64,000 bases of DNA, taken from NCBI RefSeq assembly GCF_000159355.1, contig NZ_GG670122.1:93345-157344 (forward strand), read 5' to 3'. This document shows, in pieces, positions 1 to 8,803 of this stretch. The notes beneath the pieces are model-generated. The model was given only the letters and a program-made list of their open reading frames with translations. It had not been told where the DNA came from and searched no databases. Position 1 is the stretch's first letter. The number at the start of each line of letters is the position of its first letter. This DNA comes from Lactobacillus johnsonii ATCC 33200. GTDB lineage: Bacteria; Bacillota; Bacilli; Lactobacillales; Lactobacillaceae. The position numbers were made by a program, and so were the translations under genes.

Positions 1-327
1 GTTAGCGCAGCACAATCACAAATTGGTAAGCCTTACGTATGGGGTGCAACTGGTCCTAACGCATACGACTGCTCTGGTTTAGTTCAATACGCATACAGCC
101 AAGCTGGTAAGAACGTTGGACGTACTACTTACCAACAAGCTGGTGCAGGTCAACACATTTCTGTTAGCCAAGCACAACCTGGTGACATCTTAATGTGGGG
201 TGACTACCACGATGCTATTTACGTAGGTAACAACCAATACGTACACGCACCACAACCAGGTCAAAACGTAACTCAAGCTTCTATCTCAAGTTACTTCATG
301 CCAGATTACGCAATTCGTGTAAACTAA
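1..327 (+). CDS. NlpC/P60 family cell-wall endopeptidase, C-terminal part (5' end outside window)
   Basis: The open frame enters from the left edge and codes for the last 108 residues of an NlpC/P60 domain. Visible are the Y-x-W-G-A-x-G motif (residues 13-18 of the fragment), the catalytic Cys in YDCSGLVQYAY, and the GDILMWGD-YHDAIYVG segment carrying the catalytic His. Proteins of this family cut gamma-D-Glu-diaminoacid bonds in peptidoglycan; lactobacilli have several secreted ones with an N-terminal signal and linker, which would lie outside this window. Codon use is strongly biased (GGT, AAC, TAC), as in highly expressed genes. A terminator follows directly. Confidence 0.93.
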   Translation, partial: VSAAQSQIGKPYVWGATGPNAYDCSGLVQYAYSQAGKNVGRTTYQQAGAGQHISVSQAQPGDILMWGDYHDAIYVGNNQYVHAPQPGQNVTQASISSYFMPDYAIRVN

Positions 328-353
328 TTAATTGAAATAAAGATAGTTATTTT

Positions 354-386
354 AGAAGGTTAATCAGAAGATTAACCTTCTTTTTT
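354..386 (+). terminator. Rho-independent terminator after the NlpC/P60 gene
   Basis: An 11-bp perfect stem (AGAAGGTTAAT paired with ATTAACCTTCT) around a six-base loop is followed by a run of T. Confidence 0.9.
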
Positions 387-430
387 ATGATATAATTAAA
401 AGAACTTTTTTAAGGAAATAGGTATTTTTA

Positions 431-1639
431 ATGAATAATAAAAACGAAGAAAAAAATACCCTTCCCACAAATAACTATCGTAAGTGGCTAATAGGTATTT
501 TAATTGGCTTAATAATAATTTTAATAGGTTGGTTAATTTTTGGTCATATTCAGTCTAAAAGAAATGCTGAAGCAGAAAAATTTAATTCTACCCACTTTAA
601 TCCGAATGTTGTAATTTATGATATTCCTGTCGGAAAGCTAACGGTCAAAAAGGCTACTGCAAAAATAAATGAAAAAGCAAAAAATGATGCGATTTTAGAG
701 GGAGATAAAGTCGTATTGAAGAAGACCGGTAATAAAGTAATTACGAGTAAAGAAGTTCAATCATATTTTGAAATTCAACATACTCGCTACCCTAGCCGAA
801 AGAAATGGAATTTTCAAAATGATGCTTTATTAAAGGCAAAGGATAAATTAAATCAGATTAAAGATCGTCAAGTAAAATATACTGTAAATGGCAAATCTTT
901 CGTATTTAAAAGGGCAGAAGTATTTCCAAATGTATCATATAGAAATAATAAGTATGTATTTTTAGATACAAAAATTCTAGAAGATAAAATTAACAGCATT
1001 AACAAAGAAGTATCTACTCTTCACAAATCTTATGATTTCAAGCTTCCAAACGGTCAAGTTACGAAGGTTAAGAATGAAAGCTATGGCTGGGCTATTAATG
1101 AAAAGAAATTATTAGCTGGTATTGAGAATGCATTAGCTAATGATGTTCAAACACTTAATGGAAAGAATTATATCTATGGGGAAGGTTTTAGTACCTATGG
1201 AACTGGTTATGGTTTAAGCAATAATGGAATTGGTAATAATTATGTTGTTGTTTCTTTAACTGATCAAAAGATGTGGGTCTATAAGAATGGCAAATGTGTA
1301 TTAACATTAGATACAATTGTTACTGGTACAGTGGAGACTAAGCTTGCTCATAAGAACCTAGAAACACCTACCGGAGTTTGGTATATTCACTATAAAGAAT
1401 CTCCAAGTGTTTTAAAGGGAACAAATGATGATGGTTCGAAATACTCGGTTGATGTTAAATACTGGATGCCGTTTACCTTAACAGGTTGCGGCTTCCATGA
1501 TAATAGCTGGCGAAAGAATTGGTCAAAAACAGCTTATTTAAATGATGGTTCTTATGGATGTGTTAACTTAAGACCAAGTGATGCTCCCAAAGTTTGGGAT
1601 AATGTAGAGAAAAACGAAGCTGTAATTATTTATAAATAA
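431..1639 (+). CDS. L,D-transpeptidase (YkuD domain) with membrane anchor
   Basis: The 402-residue protein has a short charged N-terminus, one membrane segment at about residues 18-38, a middle region resembling the peptidoglycan-binding domain that precedes YkuD domains, and a C-terminal YkuD domain from about residue 268. The catalytic motif is seen as H-D-N-S-W followed by S-x-G-C-V-N-L-R, with the nucleophile at Cys377. Family members form 3-3 crosslinks in peptidoglycan or attach proteins to it, acting outside the membrane. The gene stands alone between two terminators, downstream of another wall enzyme. The start has a modest ribosome site (AAGGAAA). Confidence 0.92.
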   Translation: MNNKNEEKNTLPTNNYRKWLIGILIGLIIILIGWLIFGHIQSKRNAEAEKFNSTHFNPNVVIYDIPVGKLTVKKATAKINEKAKNDAILEGDKVVLKKTGNKVITSKEVQSYFEIQHTRYPSRKKWNFQNDALLKAKDKLNQIKDRQVKYTVNGKSFVFKRAEVFPNVSYRNNKYVFLDTKILEDKINSINKEVSTLHKSYDFKLPNGQVTKVKNESYGWAINEKKLLAGIENALANDVQTLNGKNYIYGEGFSTYGTGYGLSNNGIGNNYVVVSLTDQKMWVYKNGKCVLTLDTIVTGTVETKLAHKNLETPTGVWYIHYKESPSVLKGTNDDGSKYSVDVKYWMPFTLTGCGFHDNSWRKNWSKTAYLNDGSYGCVNLRPSDAPKVWDNVEKNEAVIIYK

Positions 1640-1649
1640 TATGAAAAAA

Positions 1650-1678
1650 GGCGTAGATTTTAAAATCTACGTCTTTTT
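1650..1678. terminator. Bidirectional terminator between convergent genes
   Basis: A 12-bp near-perfect stem (GGCGTAGATTTT with AAAATCTACGTC) is flanked by A-rich and T-rich runs, so it can serve both the L,D-transpeptidase gene and hflX. Confidence 0.85.
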
Positions 1679-1683
1679 GTTTG

Positions 1684-2973
1684 CTAAACAGTTTTAGTTT
1701 TAAATTTTTCTAGATCTTTTGGTGATAGTCTTACTGTAACATGAACGCCGTCATCTTTGAAATCTTCATTTAAAATTTGACCATATTCATGAAGATAAGC
1801 TAAATTTTTACCATCTGATAAAGGTAAGACCAAGTTTACCTTTTCGTAATTATCAAAAACTTTCTTAACAATTAAATCAGCTAGTTGCTTAATTGACTCG
1901 GGATCTTTCGCCGAATATAAAATATCATTTCCCTCAATTTGTGGATAATTGCGATCTGTCAAGTCAGCTTTATTATAAGCAGTAATCATTGGTACATTGG
2001 TAATTTTTAACTCATCTAAAACTTTTTGTGTCGTTTTAATCATTTGAACCATATTATGATCAGAAGCATCTACGACATTGATTATCAAGTCAGCATCTTT
2101 GGCTTCTTGCAAAGTAGCTTTAAATGATTCAATTAAGTTATGAGGTAACTTGGAGATAAAACCAACGGTATCTGAAAGGATAAAACTTAAGTCATCTTTT
2201 AAGTCAATTCTTCTAACACTAGTATCTAAAGTCGCAAATAGCATATTTTTTTCAAATACTTGCTTTTTAGAAGCTTCATCACTAAAGACATTCAACAACT
2301 CATTCATAGTTGTTGATTTTCCAGCATTAGTGTAGCCAACGAGGGCGACTTGTGGTAGACGAGAATTGTTTCGTCTAGCAGATTTTATTTCTTCTTGTTT
2401 GCTAATGTCTTTTAGTTCTTTTTTAATTGCACTAATTTGTTTACCAATGGTTCGTCTATTTAATTCAAGCTTAGTTTCACCCGAACCACGGTTAGCAAAA
2501 CCACCGCTTGCACCACCAGAACCACGCTGCTGGTCTAGATTATTTTCTGATGGATGAAGCCGAGGCAGTTCATATTGTAATCGAGCAAGTTGAACTTGTA
2601 GTTTAGCTTGTCTACTACGTGCTCGATTAGAAAAAATTTCTAAAATTAATTCAGTTCGATCAAGCACTTTAAGTTTTGTCATGCTCTCAATGTTTCTAAT
2701 TTGAGTTGGTGAAAGTTCATCATTAATGACTAAAGTTTTAGCATGTAATTCTCGAGCCATATTTTTAATTTGATTAAGTTTACCAACACCAAAATATGTT
2801 CCCGCAACGATATTTTCAGCCTTTTGACTTGCTTGACCAACAACATCTAGGTTGTTGGCAAGGGCTAATTCTCTTAGTTCAGTCATATAATAGTCAAAAT
2901 TAGGATCATTTAAATTTACGCCCGCAATAAATGCTTTAATTTTTTTTGGTTGATTGTCGATCAAATAATTCAC
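1684..2973 (-). CDS. hflX: GTPase HflX
   Basis: The 429-residue protein matches HflX in length and order of parts: an N-terminal nucleotide-binding-like domain, a basic helical linker with the glycine-rich RGSGGASGG segment, then a Ras-like G domain. G motifs are visible: GYTNAGKST (P-loop, about residue 212), DTVGFI, and NKAD. HflX binds the 50S subunit and splits stalled ribosomes after heat or antibiotic stress; this is family knowledge. It is transcribed alone, toward the bidirectional terminator. Confidence 0.96.
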   Translation of the reverse strand: MNYLIDNQPKKIKAFIAGVNLNDPNFDYYMTELRELALANNLDVVGQASQKAENIVAGTYFGVGKLNQIKNMARELHAKTLVINDELSPTQIRNIESMTKLKVLDRTELILEIFSNRARSRQAKLQVQLARLQYELPRLHPSENNLDQQRGSGGASGGFANRGSGETKLELNRRTIGKQISAIKKELKDISKQEEIKSARRNNSRLPQVALVGYTNAGKSTTMNELLNVFSDEASKKQVFEKNMLFATLDTSVRRIDLKDDLSFILSDTVGFISKLPHNLIESFKATLQEAKDADLIINVVDASDHNMVQMIKTTQKVLDELKITNVPMITAYNKADLTDRNYPQIEGNDILYSAKDPESIKQLADLIVKKVFDNYEKVNLVLPLSDGKNLAYLHEYGQILNEDFKDDGVHVTVRLSPKDLEKFKTKTV

Positions 2974-3095
2974 CTGCTTTCAAAAAATAGTATTTCTACG
3001 TAGAGTTAATAACTTAAAAAATCATCATAACCATTCCTTTATTTGATAGTATGAAAATTATAATTTCTTTTTAAATAAAAATCAATTTTGACACA

Positions 3096-3128
3096 AAAAA
3101 GGCCACTCCGAAAAACGAAGTGACCTTT
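3096..3128 (-). terminator. Orphan terminator-like hairpin on the minus strand
   Basis: Read on the minus strand, AAGGTCACTTCG and CGGAGTGGCCTT pair around a T-rich loop and are followed by TTTTTT. There is no recognisable gene upstream of it, so its transcript is unknown; a small RNA is possible. Confidence 0.6.
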
Positions 3129-3512
3129 AGGATATTTGAACACGGTAATATCCGAATAGAGATAATTACTTTAATTAACCGTGCACATAAATATGAGTGG
3201 AATATATAGTTGTTATCCTGAAATCATAATAAATTTTATACTTGTAAATGAAATTAAACTGACTGTATCAAAGGTAGTTAATTAGGAAAATCACTTAAGT
3301 CATACAATTATGGGGGAATAGGAAAGCTCACGACTTAAGGGTATATAGGGTGACAAATTTATTATCTTTGTAATACATAGTTTAAACTGAAGCTATACAT
3401 TAAAATATATTTCAGCTTCCTGAAGAATTTAGTTAAACTGTATTTTTACTAAAAATAACTTTCACTATTTTTAATTTTATTGAACTATAGATGGGAAAAA
3501 GTAGTGAAAATA

Positions 3513-3641
3513 GTGAATGATTATTATGATTCAGAATATCAAAAACTTCTTCTTGATATAATTACTAAATATTTATATAAAGTAATAGTAATAGATATAT
3601 GTTATTTATTACTTCTCTATGAAGACTACCTTCATTTATAA
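3513..3641 (+). CDS. Possible 42-residue peptide, unknown
   Basis: A GTG-started frame codes for a peptide beginning MNDYYDSEYQKLL with a hydrophobic middle (VIVIDICYLLLY). The frame is open further upstream to a TTG at 3480. It reads more like protein than random AT-rich DNA, but the ribosome site is poor and I recognise no family. It could be a gene remnant. Confidence 0.2.
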   Translation: MNDYYDSEYQKLLLDIITKYLYKVIVIDICYLLLLYEDYLHL

Positions 3642-3708
3642 ATATAAGACCTTAATACAAGAATAGTAAATAAAATGTTTCCATATATTGTTATGTTATT
3701 AAACTATA

Positions 3709-3742
3709 ATAAAAGCCAAATCTACTAATGATTTGGCTTTTG
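3709..3742 (-). terminator. Terminator of the APC permease gene
   Basis: AAAAGCCAAATC pairs with GATTTGGCTTTT around a short loop, just beyond the permease stop codon; on the minus strand the stem ends in a T run. Confidence 0.85.
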
Positions 3743-3744
3743 TT

Positions 3745-5193
3745 TTAATTTTGTTTTTCTCTTTTTCTTTGCCACTTAGCAATTAATGGTAAGAGCACAC
3801 CTAAACCGATCATCAAAAGCGGTTCAACAATATTTAAGATTAACATATGCCACCAAGTAGATGATCCGGCTTTAGCATCGATTGGCACGATCCCAAAGGT
3901 TGCTCCGGTAACAGTAATAATTAGACACCACCAGCCGACAATAACAGCAAATGTTTTATTCTTAATGAAAACATATTGAGATGGAAATTTTTCTGGGTGA
4001 AGTCTAATTTTAATAAATGCCCAGAAGAGTAATCCAGTAACGTACGGAGAAACAATTCCGTTTAAGTTTAATAACTGATTAAAAATATCATTCACTGAAG
4101 GAAGAGTAGCACTCAAAAATAGAAGTACAGAACAAATTCCTGTTGTTAACCAATATCCGTTGATTGGTAAGCCATTCTTATCAGTTTTAGTTAATTGTTT
4201 TGGTAAGTATTTTTTGGCAGTATCTGATAAGAAGATTCTAGCACCACCATCAACTAAAACAGCTAGTTGGGCTAGCATATAAAGAGCTTGGGTAATGATG
4301 AAAGTGTATAAGAAAAATTTCCCCATACCGAATTTTTCCCCCATGGCTTGGAAGGCATAATAAGAACCATTCATCTTTAAGTCGTCAGGTAAGTGATGTG
4401 CATTAAAGAAGACGCCTAGTGCAAATGAACCAAAGATGGTTAGAAAACCTGTCATGATTGCTAGCATGTACATTGCTTTAGGGAAGTTTCTAGGTCCATC
4501 TTTCATCTCAGTAACATAAGGAGCAACAAATTCAGCCCCGTTCATGGCAAAAATTAATAATCCTAATGACATTAGGAATTTCATATCAAAAGTTGGTAAG
4601 AAATTCTTGAAGTGGAAGGGTTGAGTAGCAATTCGGCGGCCTTCACCCAAATATACGATAGTCATAATTACAAAAAGAATGGTCATGATAAACATGGCAC
4701 CACCACCGATGATAGATAACCATTGTAGCGAGTTAGCAAATCGGTGTTGGAAGAATATAAAGATGACAAAAATAATTGCCGTAAATAAGGCAAAAGCCCA
4801 ATTACTCATTTCTTTGTCACTTAATGCATGTCCTTTAAAAAGCCATGCAAAAGAAACAACTGTTGAATTAGCTACATCAACTAAATATGGTAGTGAAACT
4901 ACCCAGTAGCACCAAGCAGTAATATATCCCATTCGATCGCCAGAGGTGTGTCTTAACCAAGAAGATAAGCCTCCGCCATCATCTGAAAAAGTAGCTCCTA
5001 GTTGTCCGACGATTAATTCGTATGGAACTACAAATAGAATTAACAGTAATATCCAGTCACTAACTACAGCTAATCCTTGATTTTGAAAGTTATAGATAAT
5101 GTCATCAAAACCAATAACTGTAACAAAGTCCATTAAGGCAATCACGGGCCAAGTTAGTTTTTTACGTTTTTGTGCTTCATCAAAAGTATCCAA
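3745..5193 (-). CDS. APC-superfamily amino acid permease
   Basis: The 482-residue protein has about 12 to 14 hydrophobic segments and an N-terminal part (PVIALMDFVTVIGFDD...) typical of the amino acid-polyamine-organocation superfamily, closest in feel to glutamate/GABA-antiporter or YjeM-like members. It probably moves an amino acid across the membrane; the substrate cannot be told from sequence. The start is TTG, chosen because a GGGGG ribosome site lies ten bases upstream. It is a single-gene unit with its own terminator. Confidence 0.88.
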   Translation of the reverse strand: MDTFDEAQKRKKLTWPVIALMDFVTVIGFDDIIYNFQNQGLAVVSDWILLLILFVVPYELIVGQLGATFSDDGGGLSSWLRHTSGDRMGYITAWCYWVVSLPYLVDVANSTVVSFAWLFKGHALSDKEMSNWAFALFTAIIFVIFIFFQHRFANSLQWLSIIGGGAMFIMTILFVIMTIVYLGEGRRIATQPFHFKNFLPTFDMKFLMSLGLLIFAMNGAEFVAPYVTEMKDGPRNFPKAMYMLAIMTGFLTIFGSFALGVFFNAHHLPDDLKMNGSYYAFQAMGEKFGMGKFFLYTFIITQALYMLAQLAVLVDGGARIFLSDTAKKYLPKQLTKTDKNGLPINGYWLTTGICSVLLFLSATLPSVNDIFNQLLNLNGIVSPYVTGLLFWAFIKIRLHPEKFPSQYVFIKNKTFAVIVGWWCLIITVTGATFGIVPIDAKAGSSTWWHMLILNIVEPLLMIGLGVLLPLIAKWQRKREKQN

Positions 5194-5356
5194 AAATATT
5201 TTCCCCCTAAAAATCCTATACTATTATCATTTATCTAAATTTAGGAGGTGGGTTGAAGAAGTAGCTTCCCTGCATTCTATACCTCATTTCACATTTTATT
5301 TATAATCACGGTTTCTATTATACAAGAAGAAAAGATAAAAAAATTAAAAAACAAGC

Positions 5357-5414
5357 TTTACTTTTTTGCACGGTGTCTGTATTATATAGTGTAACAGATT
5401 CGTAATACACTATA
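5357..5414 (+). promoter_or_regulatory. Promoter with perfect operator-like inverted repeat upstream of ABC genes
   Basis: TTTACT (5357-5362) and TATTAT (5380-5385) are spaced 17 bases and form a plausible promoter. TATAGTGTA (5385-5393) and TACACTATA (5406-5414) form a perfect 9-bp inverted repeat that overlaps the -10 and start region, where a bound protein would block transcription. AGTGTA...TACACT half-sites resemble those of YtrA-type GntR repressors; which protein binds here is not shown by the window. Confidence 0.65.
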
Positions 5415-5432
5415 ACAAAAAGAGGAGCCAAA

Positions 5433-6179
5433 ATGAGTGAAGTAGTTCAAGTTCAAAATATTACTAAGACTTATGGTAAAAAAGGTGAAAAACAATACCA
5501 AGCTTTAAAGGGCGTTAGCTTTGATGTGGAACGTGGTGAATTTGTTGGAATCATGGGTGCATCTGGTTCTGGTAAAACCACTTTGTTAAATATTTTATCT
5601 ACATTAGATCAACCTACAACTGGAAATGTATACATTAATGGTCGCGATATTACTGGCTTAAATAAAAATCAAATGGCAGACTTCCGCGGTCAAGAAATTG
5701 GATTTATTTTTCAAGATTTTAACCTATTAGAAAATCTAACAAATCGTGAAAATATTGCTCTTCCTCTTTCACTTCAAAATGTAAAGAGCAGTCAGATTAA
5801 TCCTAAAGTGGATAAAATTGCTAAGCGACTAAGAATTGATCATATTTTAAATAAATATCCAGCAGAAATCTCTGGTGGACAAAAACAACGTGTTGCAGCA
5901 GCGCGTGCATTAGTTCATGAACCAGCTATTCTTTATGGAGATGAACCAACTGGGGCACTTGATTCAAAGAGTGCTACTGAATTACTTGAAACAATGAAAG
6001 GTCTAAATGAAAATGATAGAGTTTCTATTTTAATGGTTACTCACGATCCATATTCCGCTTCATATGCTAGTCGAATTCTTTTTATTAAAGATGGTAAGAT
6101 CAGAAAAGAAATTAAAAAAGATAGTAAAAGTAGAGAAGAATTTTATCAAGAAATTATTGCTGAATTAGGTAGACGTTAA
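5433..6179 (+). CDS. ABC transporter ATP-binding protein (BceA/LolD-like)
   Basis: The 248-residue ATPase shows Walker A GASGSGKTT (about residues 42-50), the Q-loop in FIFQDFNLL, signature SGGQKQR, Walker B ILYGDEPTGALD and the switch His in VTHD. The layout and the FtsX-type permease 19 bases downstream place it in the MacB/BceA class, used for antimicrobial peptide resistance or sensing and for lipoprotein export. No BceRS two-component system lies next to it. AGAGGAG provides a strong ribosome site. Confidence 0.93.
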   Translation: MSEVVQVQNITKTYGKKGEKQYQALKGVSFDVERGEFVGIMGASGSGKTTLLNILSTLDQPTTGNVYINGRDITGLNKNQMADFRGQEIGFIFQDFNLLENLTNRENIALPLSLQNVKSSQINPKVDKIAKRLRIDHILNKYPAEISGGQKQRVAAARALVHEPAILYGDEPTGALDSKSATELLETMKGLNENDRVSILMVTHDPYSASYASRILFIKDGKIRKEIKKDSKSREEFYQEIIAELGRR

Positions 6180-6198
6180 GAATAGAAAGGAAATAATT

Positions 6199-8061
6199 AT
6201 GCTTTGGAAATTATCATTAACCGGGATTAAAATCCGGTTCAAAGACTATTTAGTCCTTTTTTCAGGCTTAACTTTTGCTAGTGCCATTTTTTATATGTTC
6301 ATGACTCTAGCTACAAACCCAGCTTTCTTAAAGGGTTCACTAAGTATTGCTTTTAAAATTACCCAAATTGTTTTTGGTTTTGGAATTGTATTACTTTCTA
6401 TTATCACTTTTGTCTATATTGTATATGCCAATAGTTTTTTGCTTAGTATGAGACAAAAAGACTATGGGATGTATATGATGCTAGGAGCTAGAACAAGTAA
6501 AATTGGAAGATTAATCTTTGCCGAAACTCTTGTTGTTGGCTTGCTAGCTACCTTATTGGGTACAGTCTTAGGTGTTGGATTAACACAGGAAGTTTCTAGT
6601 GTGTTGATTTCCCAGCTAGGATTGCAAATTCATAAATTTGTTGGTTTCTACTTACCAGCCTTACTTTGGACAATAGCTTTCTTTGCAATTCTGTTCTTCT
6701 TAGCAGCTTTTTGGAATCGTCATAAATTAGTTAAGTCAAACGTGATTAACTTACTTCATGAAGATCAAAAACCGGTTAAATTACATAGAAATAAATTATG
6801 GAAATTTATTGAAGCAATTTTAGGAATTGCATTACTTGCTATTGGTTATTGGGCAATGATGCATGCAGCAAAATTAGGAACAAAAACTATTCCAATAGCT
6901 TTCTTTACAATTGTTTTTGGTTCTTACTTTACTTTTGATTCCTTCTTTACAGCAATTATTGATTTACTTCGTAAGAACTTAGCTTACAAATATAAGAAGT
7001 TACATTCCTTCACTTTAGGACAACTTAAGTTTAGATTGAGCGATTATACTCGAATTTTATCTACTGTATCATTATTGTTTGCTCTTGCTTTAGGAGCAAT
7101 TACTGTTGGATTGAACTTTAATAATATGACTGAGCAGTCAATGCAAAGTACCTATTATGATGTAGTTCTGTATGGTCATAATAAAAAAGTAGATAATCAA
7201 TTAAAGAAAGTTTCTGTAAAATCTACTACAACGTTTGACTATAAGATGGTGGTAGGAGGTAAAGGAAAAGAAAAAACTAGAGTACTTTATATTCCAGAAA
7301 ATCAAATCCAGAATAATCAGATCATGTATCAACATTATTCAAGAAAAAACGATATGAATCATTATGATACTCGACGTATTAAAGCAAGTGATTTTAAGAA
7401 TAAGACTGATGCTAATGCAGCACAATATCAGTTAGTATCTTTAACTCCATATATTGATGCTCAAGCTAGAGTTGTACCAGAAACTCAATATAATCAAGTT
7501 AAGGCTAAAGTAAATAGAATTGAGCTTTTAAGAGTTAACAATTTTAGAAGTAACTTTAATAATATTGAGAAACTCCAAAACTTATCAGCAACTCAAATGA
7601 TGAGTTCACCAGAAGTTGATAAAGACGCAATTAATGTAAATCTCTCCAATTCTAAATCAGCACAATATCGCTTAGTTTCAAGTATGACCTCTGGTTTTGA
7701 ATTTATGGGCTTCTTCTTAGGGTTAGCATTTTTAGCAATGCTTGCTTCAACATTAATGTTCAAAGTTTTATCTGGAGCAAACAGCGATAAACCAAGATAC
7801 CAAATGCTTTGGAAGGTTGGAACAAGAAAGAGCCTCTTAAAAGCATCTATTGCAAAAGAAATTGGAATTTTATTTGCTTTACCTGCTGCCTTAGGAGTAG
7901 TTGACGTTTTATTTGGACTTCAATTATTCAAGTCTATTTTAGGGATGAACACTTACGACAAACTTTGGATTCCATTCACTATTTTCGGAGTTCTTTACGT
8001 ACTTTACTACTTATTAACAGTAGTTTTATATCAACATATTGTTTTACAAAAAGAAGATTAA
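6199..8061 (+). CDS. ABC transporter permease (FtsX/BceB-like)
   Basis: The 620-residue membrane protein has four N-terminal membrane segments with an FtsX-type core (residues 55-165), further segments near 205-290, a large extracytoplasmic region at about residues 310-495, and three C-terminal segments. This ten-segment plan with a big extracellular domain is that of BceB-type permeases, which bind cell-wall-active peptides or their lipid II complexes. It is co-transcribed with the ATPase upstream and ends at a terminator. Confidence 0.9.
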   Translation: MLWKLSLTGIKIRFKDYLVLFSGLTFASAIFYMFMTLATNPAFLKGSLSIAFKITQIVFGFGIVLLSIITFVYIVYANSFLLSMRQKDYGMYMMLGARTSKIGRLIFAETLVVGLLATLLGTVLGVGLTQEVSSVLISQLGLQIHKFVGFYLPALLWTIAFFAILFFLAAFWNRHKLVKSNVINLLHEDQKPVKLHRNKLWKFIEAILGIALLAIGYWAMMHAAKLGTKTIPIAFFTIVFGSYFTFDSFFTAIIDLLRKNLAYKYKKLHSFTLGQLKFRLSDYTRILSTVSLLFALALGAITVGLNFNNMTEQSMQSTYYDVVLYGHNKKVDNQLKKVSVKSTTTFDYKMVVGGKGKEKTRVLYIPENQIQNNQIMYQHYSRKNDMNHYDTRRIKASDFKNKTDANAAQYQLVSLTPYIDAQARVVPETQYNQVKAKVNRIELLRVNNFRSNFNNIEKLQNLSATQMMSSPEVDKDAINVNLSNSKSAQYRLVSSMTSGFEFMGFFLGLAFLAMLASTLMFKVLSGANSDKPRYQMLWKVGTRKSLLKASIAKEIGILFALPAALGVVDVLFGLQLFKSILGMNTYDKLWIPFTIFGVLYVLYYLLTVVLYQHIVLQKED

Positions 8062-8082
8062 AATATTATATTTGATATTATT

Positions 8083-8117
8083 AAAAACACTTGAGTCATC
8101 CAATTCAAGTGTTTTTA
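8083..8117 (+). terminator. Terminator of the BceAB-like operon
   Basis: AAAAACACTTGA pairs perfectly with TCAAGTGTTTTT around a ten-base loop. Confidence 0.9.
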
Positions 8118-8190
8118 ATTTAGGTAGAGATATAAGTAAATCTACAAAGTTTCTGATAGTCTGATTGAAGATTTTAAAGAGGTGAGATAA

Positions 8191-8706
8191 ATGACTGAGC
8201 AAAAGAAAATGAAATAAGCGCGAAAAGCTGTTCAAGATGCAGTGATTGAATTATTAAGAACAAAAAAAGTCGATCAACTAAAGGTAACGCAAATTTGTAA
8301 GCTAGCCCATATTAATCGTTCAACTTTCTATGATAATTATGAAGATATTTATGATATGATTGATCAATTGCGTGATTATGTAGCTAAGCAATATGAAGAT
8401 GACTTAAAGAGATATCAAGATCAAACTTTTTTAACAATGCTTAGGAGGATACAAGCTAATCCGAAAATATATCAATTATTTTTTCGTTTATCACTAGATT
8501 TGCATTTTTCTAACCAATATAACTTTAAAAAATGGGTTCGATATCCTACTAATGTCAATAAATATGATATTGCTTTTATTCAGGCGGGAATTCGTGCAGA
8601 TCTTGCCACTTGGATTGAGGATAATTGTCAAACTAGTCCTGAAGATATTAACAAATTAGTTATTAACAAATTGGATCAATTAGGATTTCAAGTTTATAAA
8701 AATTAG
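8191..8706 (+). pseudogene. TetR-type regulator with premature stop at codon 9
   Basis: A good ribosome site (AAAGAGGTGAG) precedes ATG 8191. The frame reads MTEQKKMK, then TAA (8215-8217), then continues without break as ARKAVQDAVIELL and a helix-turn-helix (VTQICKLAHINRSTFYDNY) to 8706. The full frame would give about 171 residues, normal for the TetR subgroup that includes DhaS-like regulators. The TAA differs by one base from CAA, AAA or GAA. Restart at GTG 8242 would remove the first DNA-binding helix and has no ribosome site. The adjoining broken dehydrogenase suggests the pair decayed together. Confidence 0.85.
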
Positions 8707-8713
8707 AAAACAG

Positions 8714-8748
8714 CCAACATTTTTTCAAAAAGTGTTGGTTATTTTTTT
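8714..8748 (+). terminator. Terminator after the TetR remnant
   Basis: CCAACA and TGTTGG pair around an A/T-rich loop whose halves can extend the stem, followed by a T run. Confidence 0.75.
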
Positions 8749-8803
8749 ACTCTTATCTACCTATAATCAAAGCAAGAAATAAATTAAAGGAAGGAAAAAT
8801 AAG

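Larger units (their letters stand above)
2974..3708. other. Gene-poor region of about 730 bases
   Basis: No long open frame is present on either strand. It holds a terminator-like hairpin on the minus strand at 3096-3128, a palindrome at 3390-3420 (GAAGCTATACAT and its near complement), a second inverted repeat around 3461-3517 (TTCACTATTTTT with AAAATAGTGAA), and one short coding-like frame at 3513-3641. A GC-richer patch near 3310-3355 stands out from its surroundings. It could be a decayed gene or house a small RNA reading leftwards. Confidence 0.5.

Noticed and set aside
2150..2557. Open frames on the plus strand inside hflX
   Set aside because: They are antisense shadows of a well-supported gene, have no ribosome sites and no family-like sequence.
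3390..3420. Palindrome GAAGCTATACAT with near complement as a terminator
   Set aside because: It lacks a T run on both strands and no gene ends near it; kept only as an unexplained repeat.
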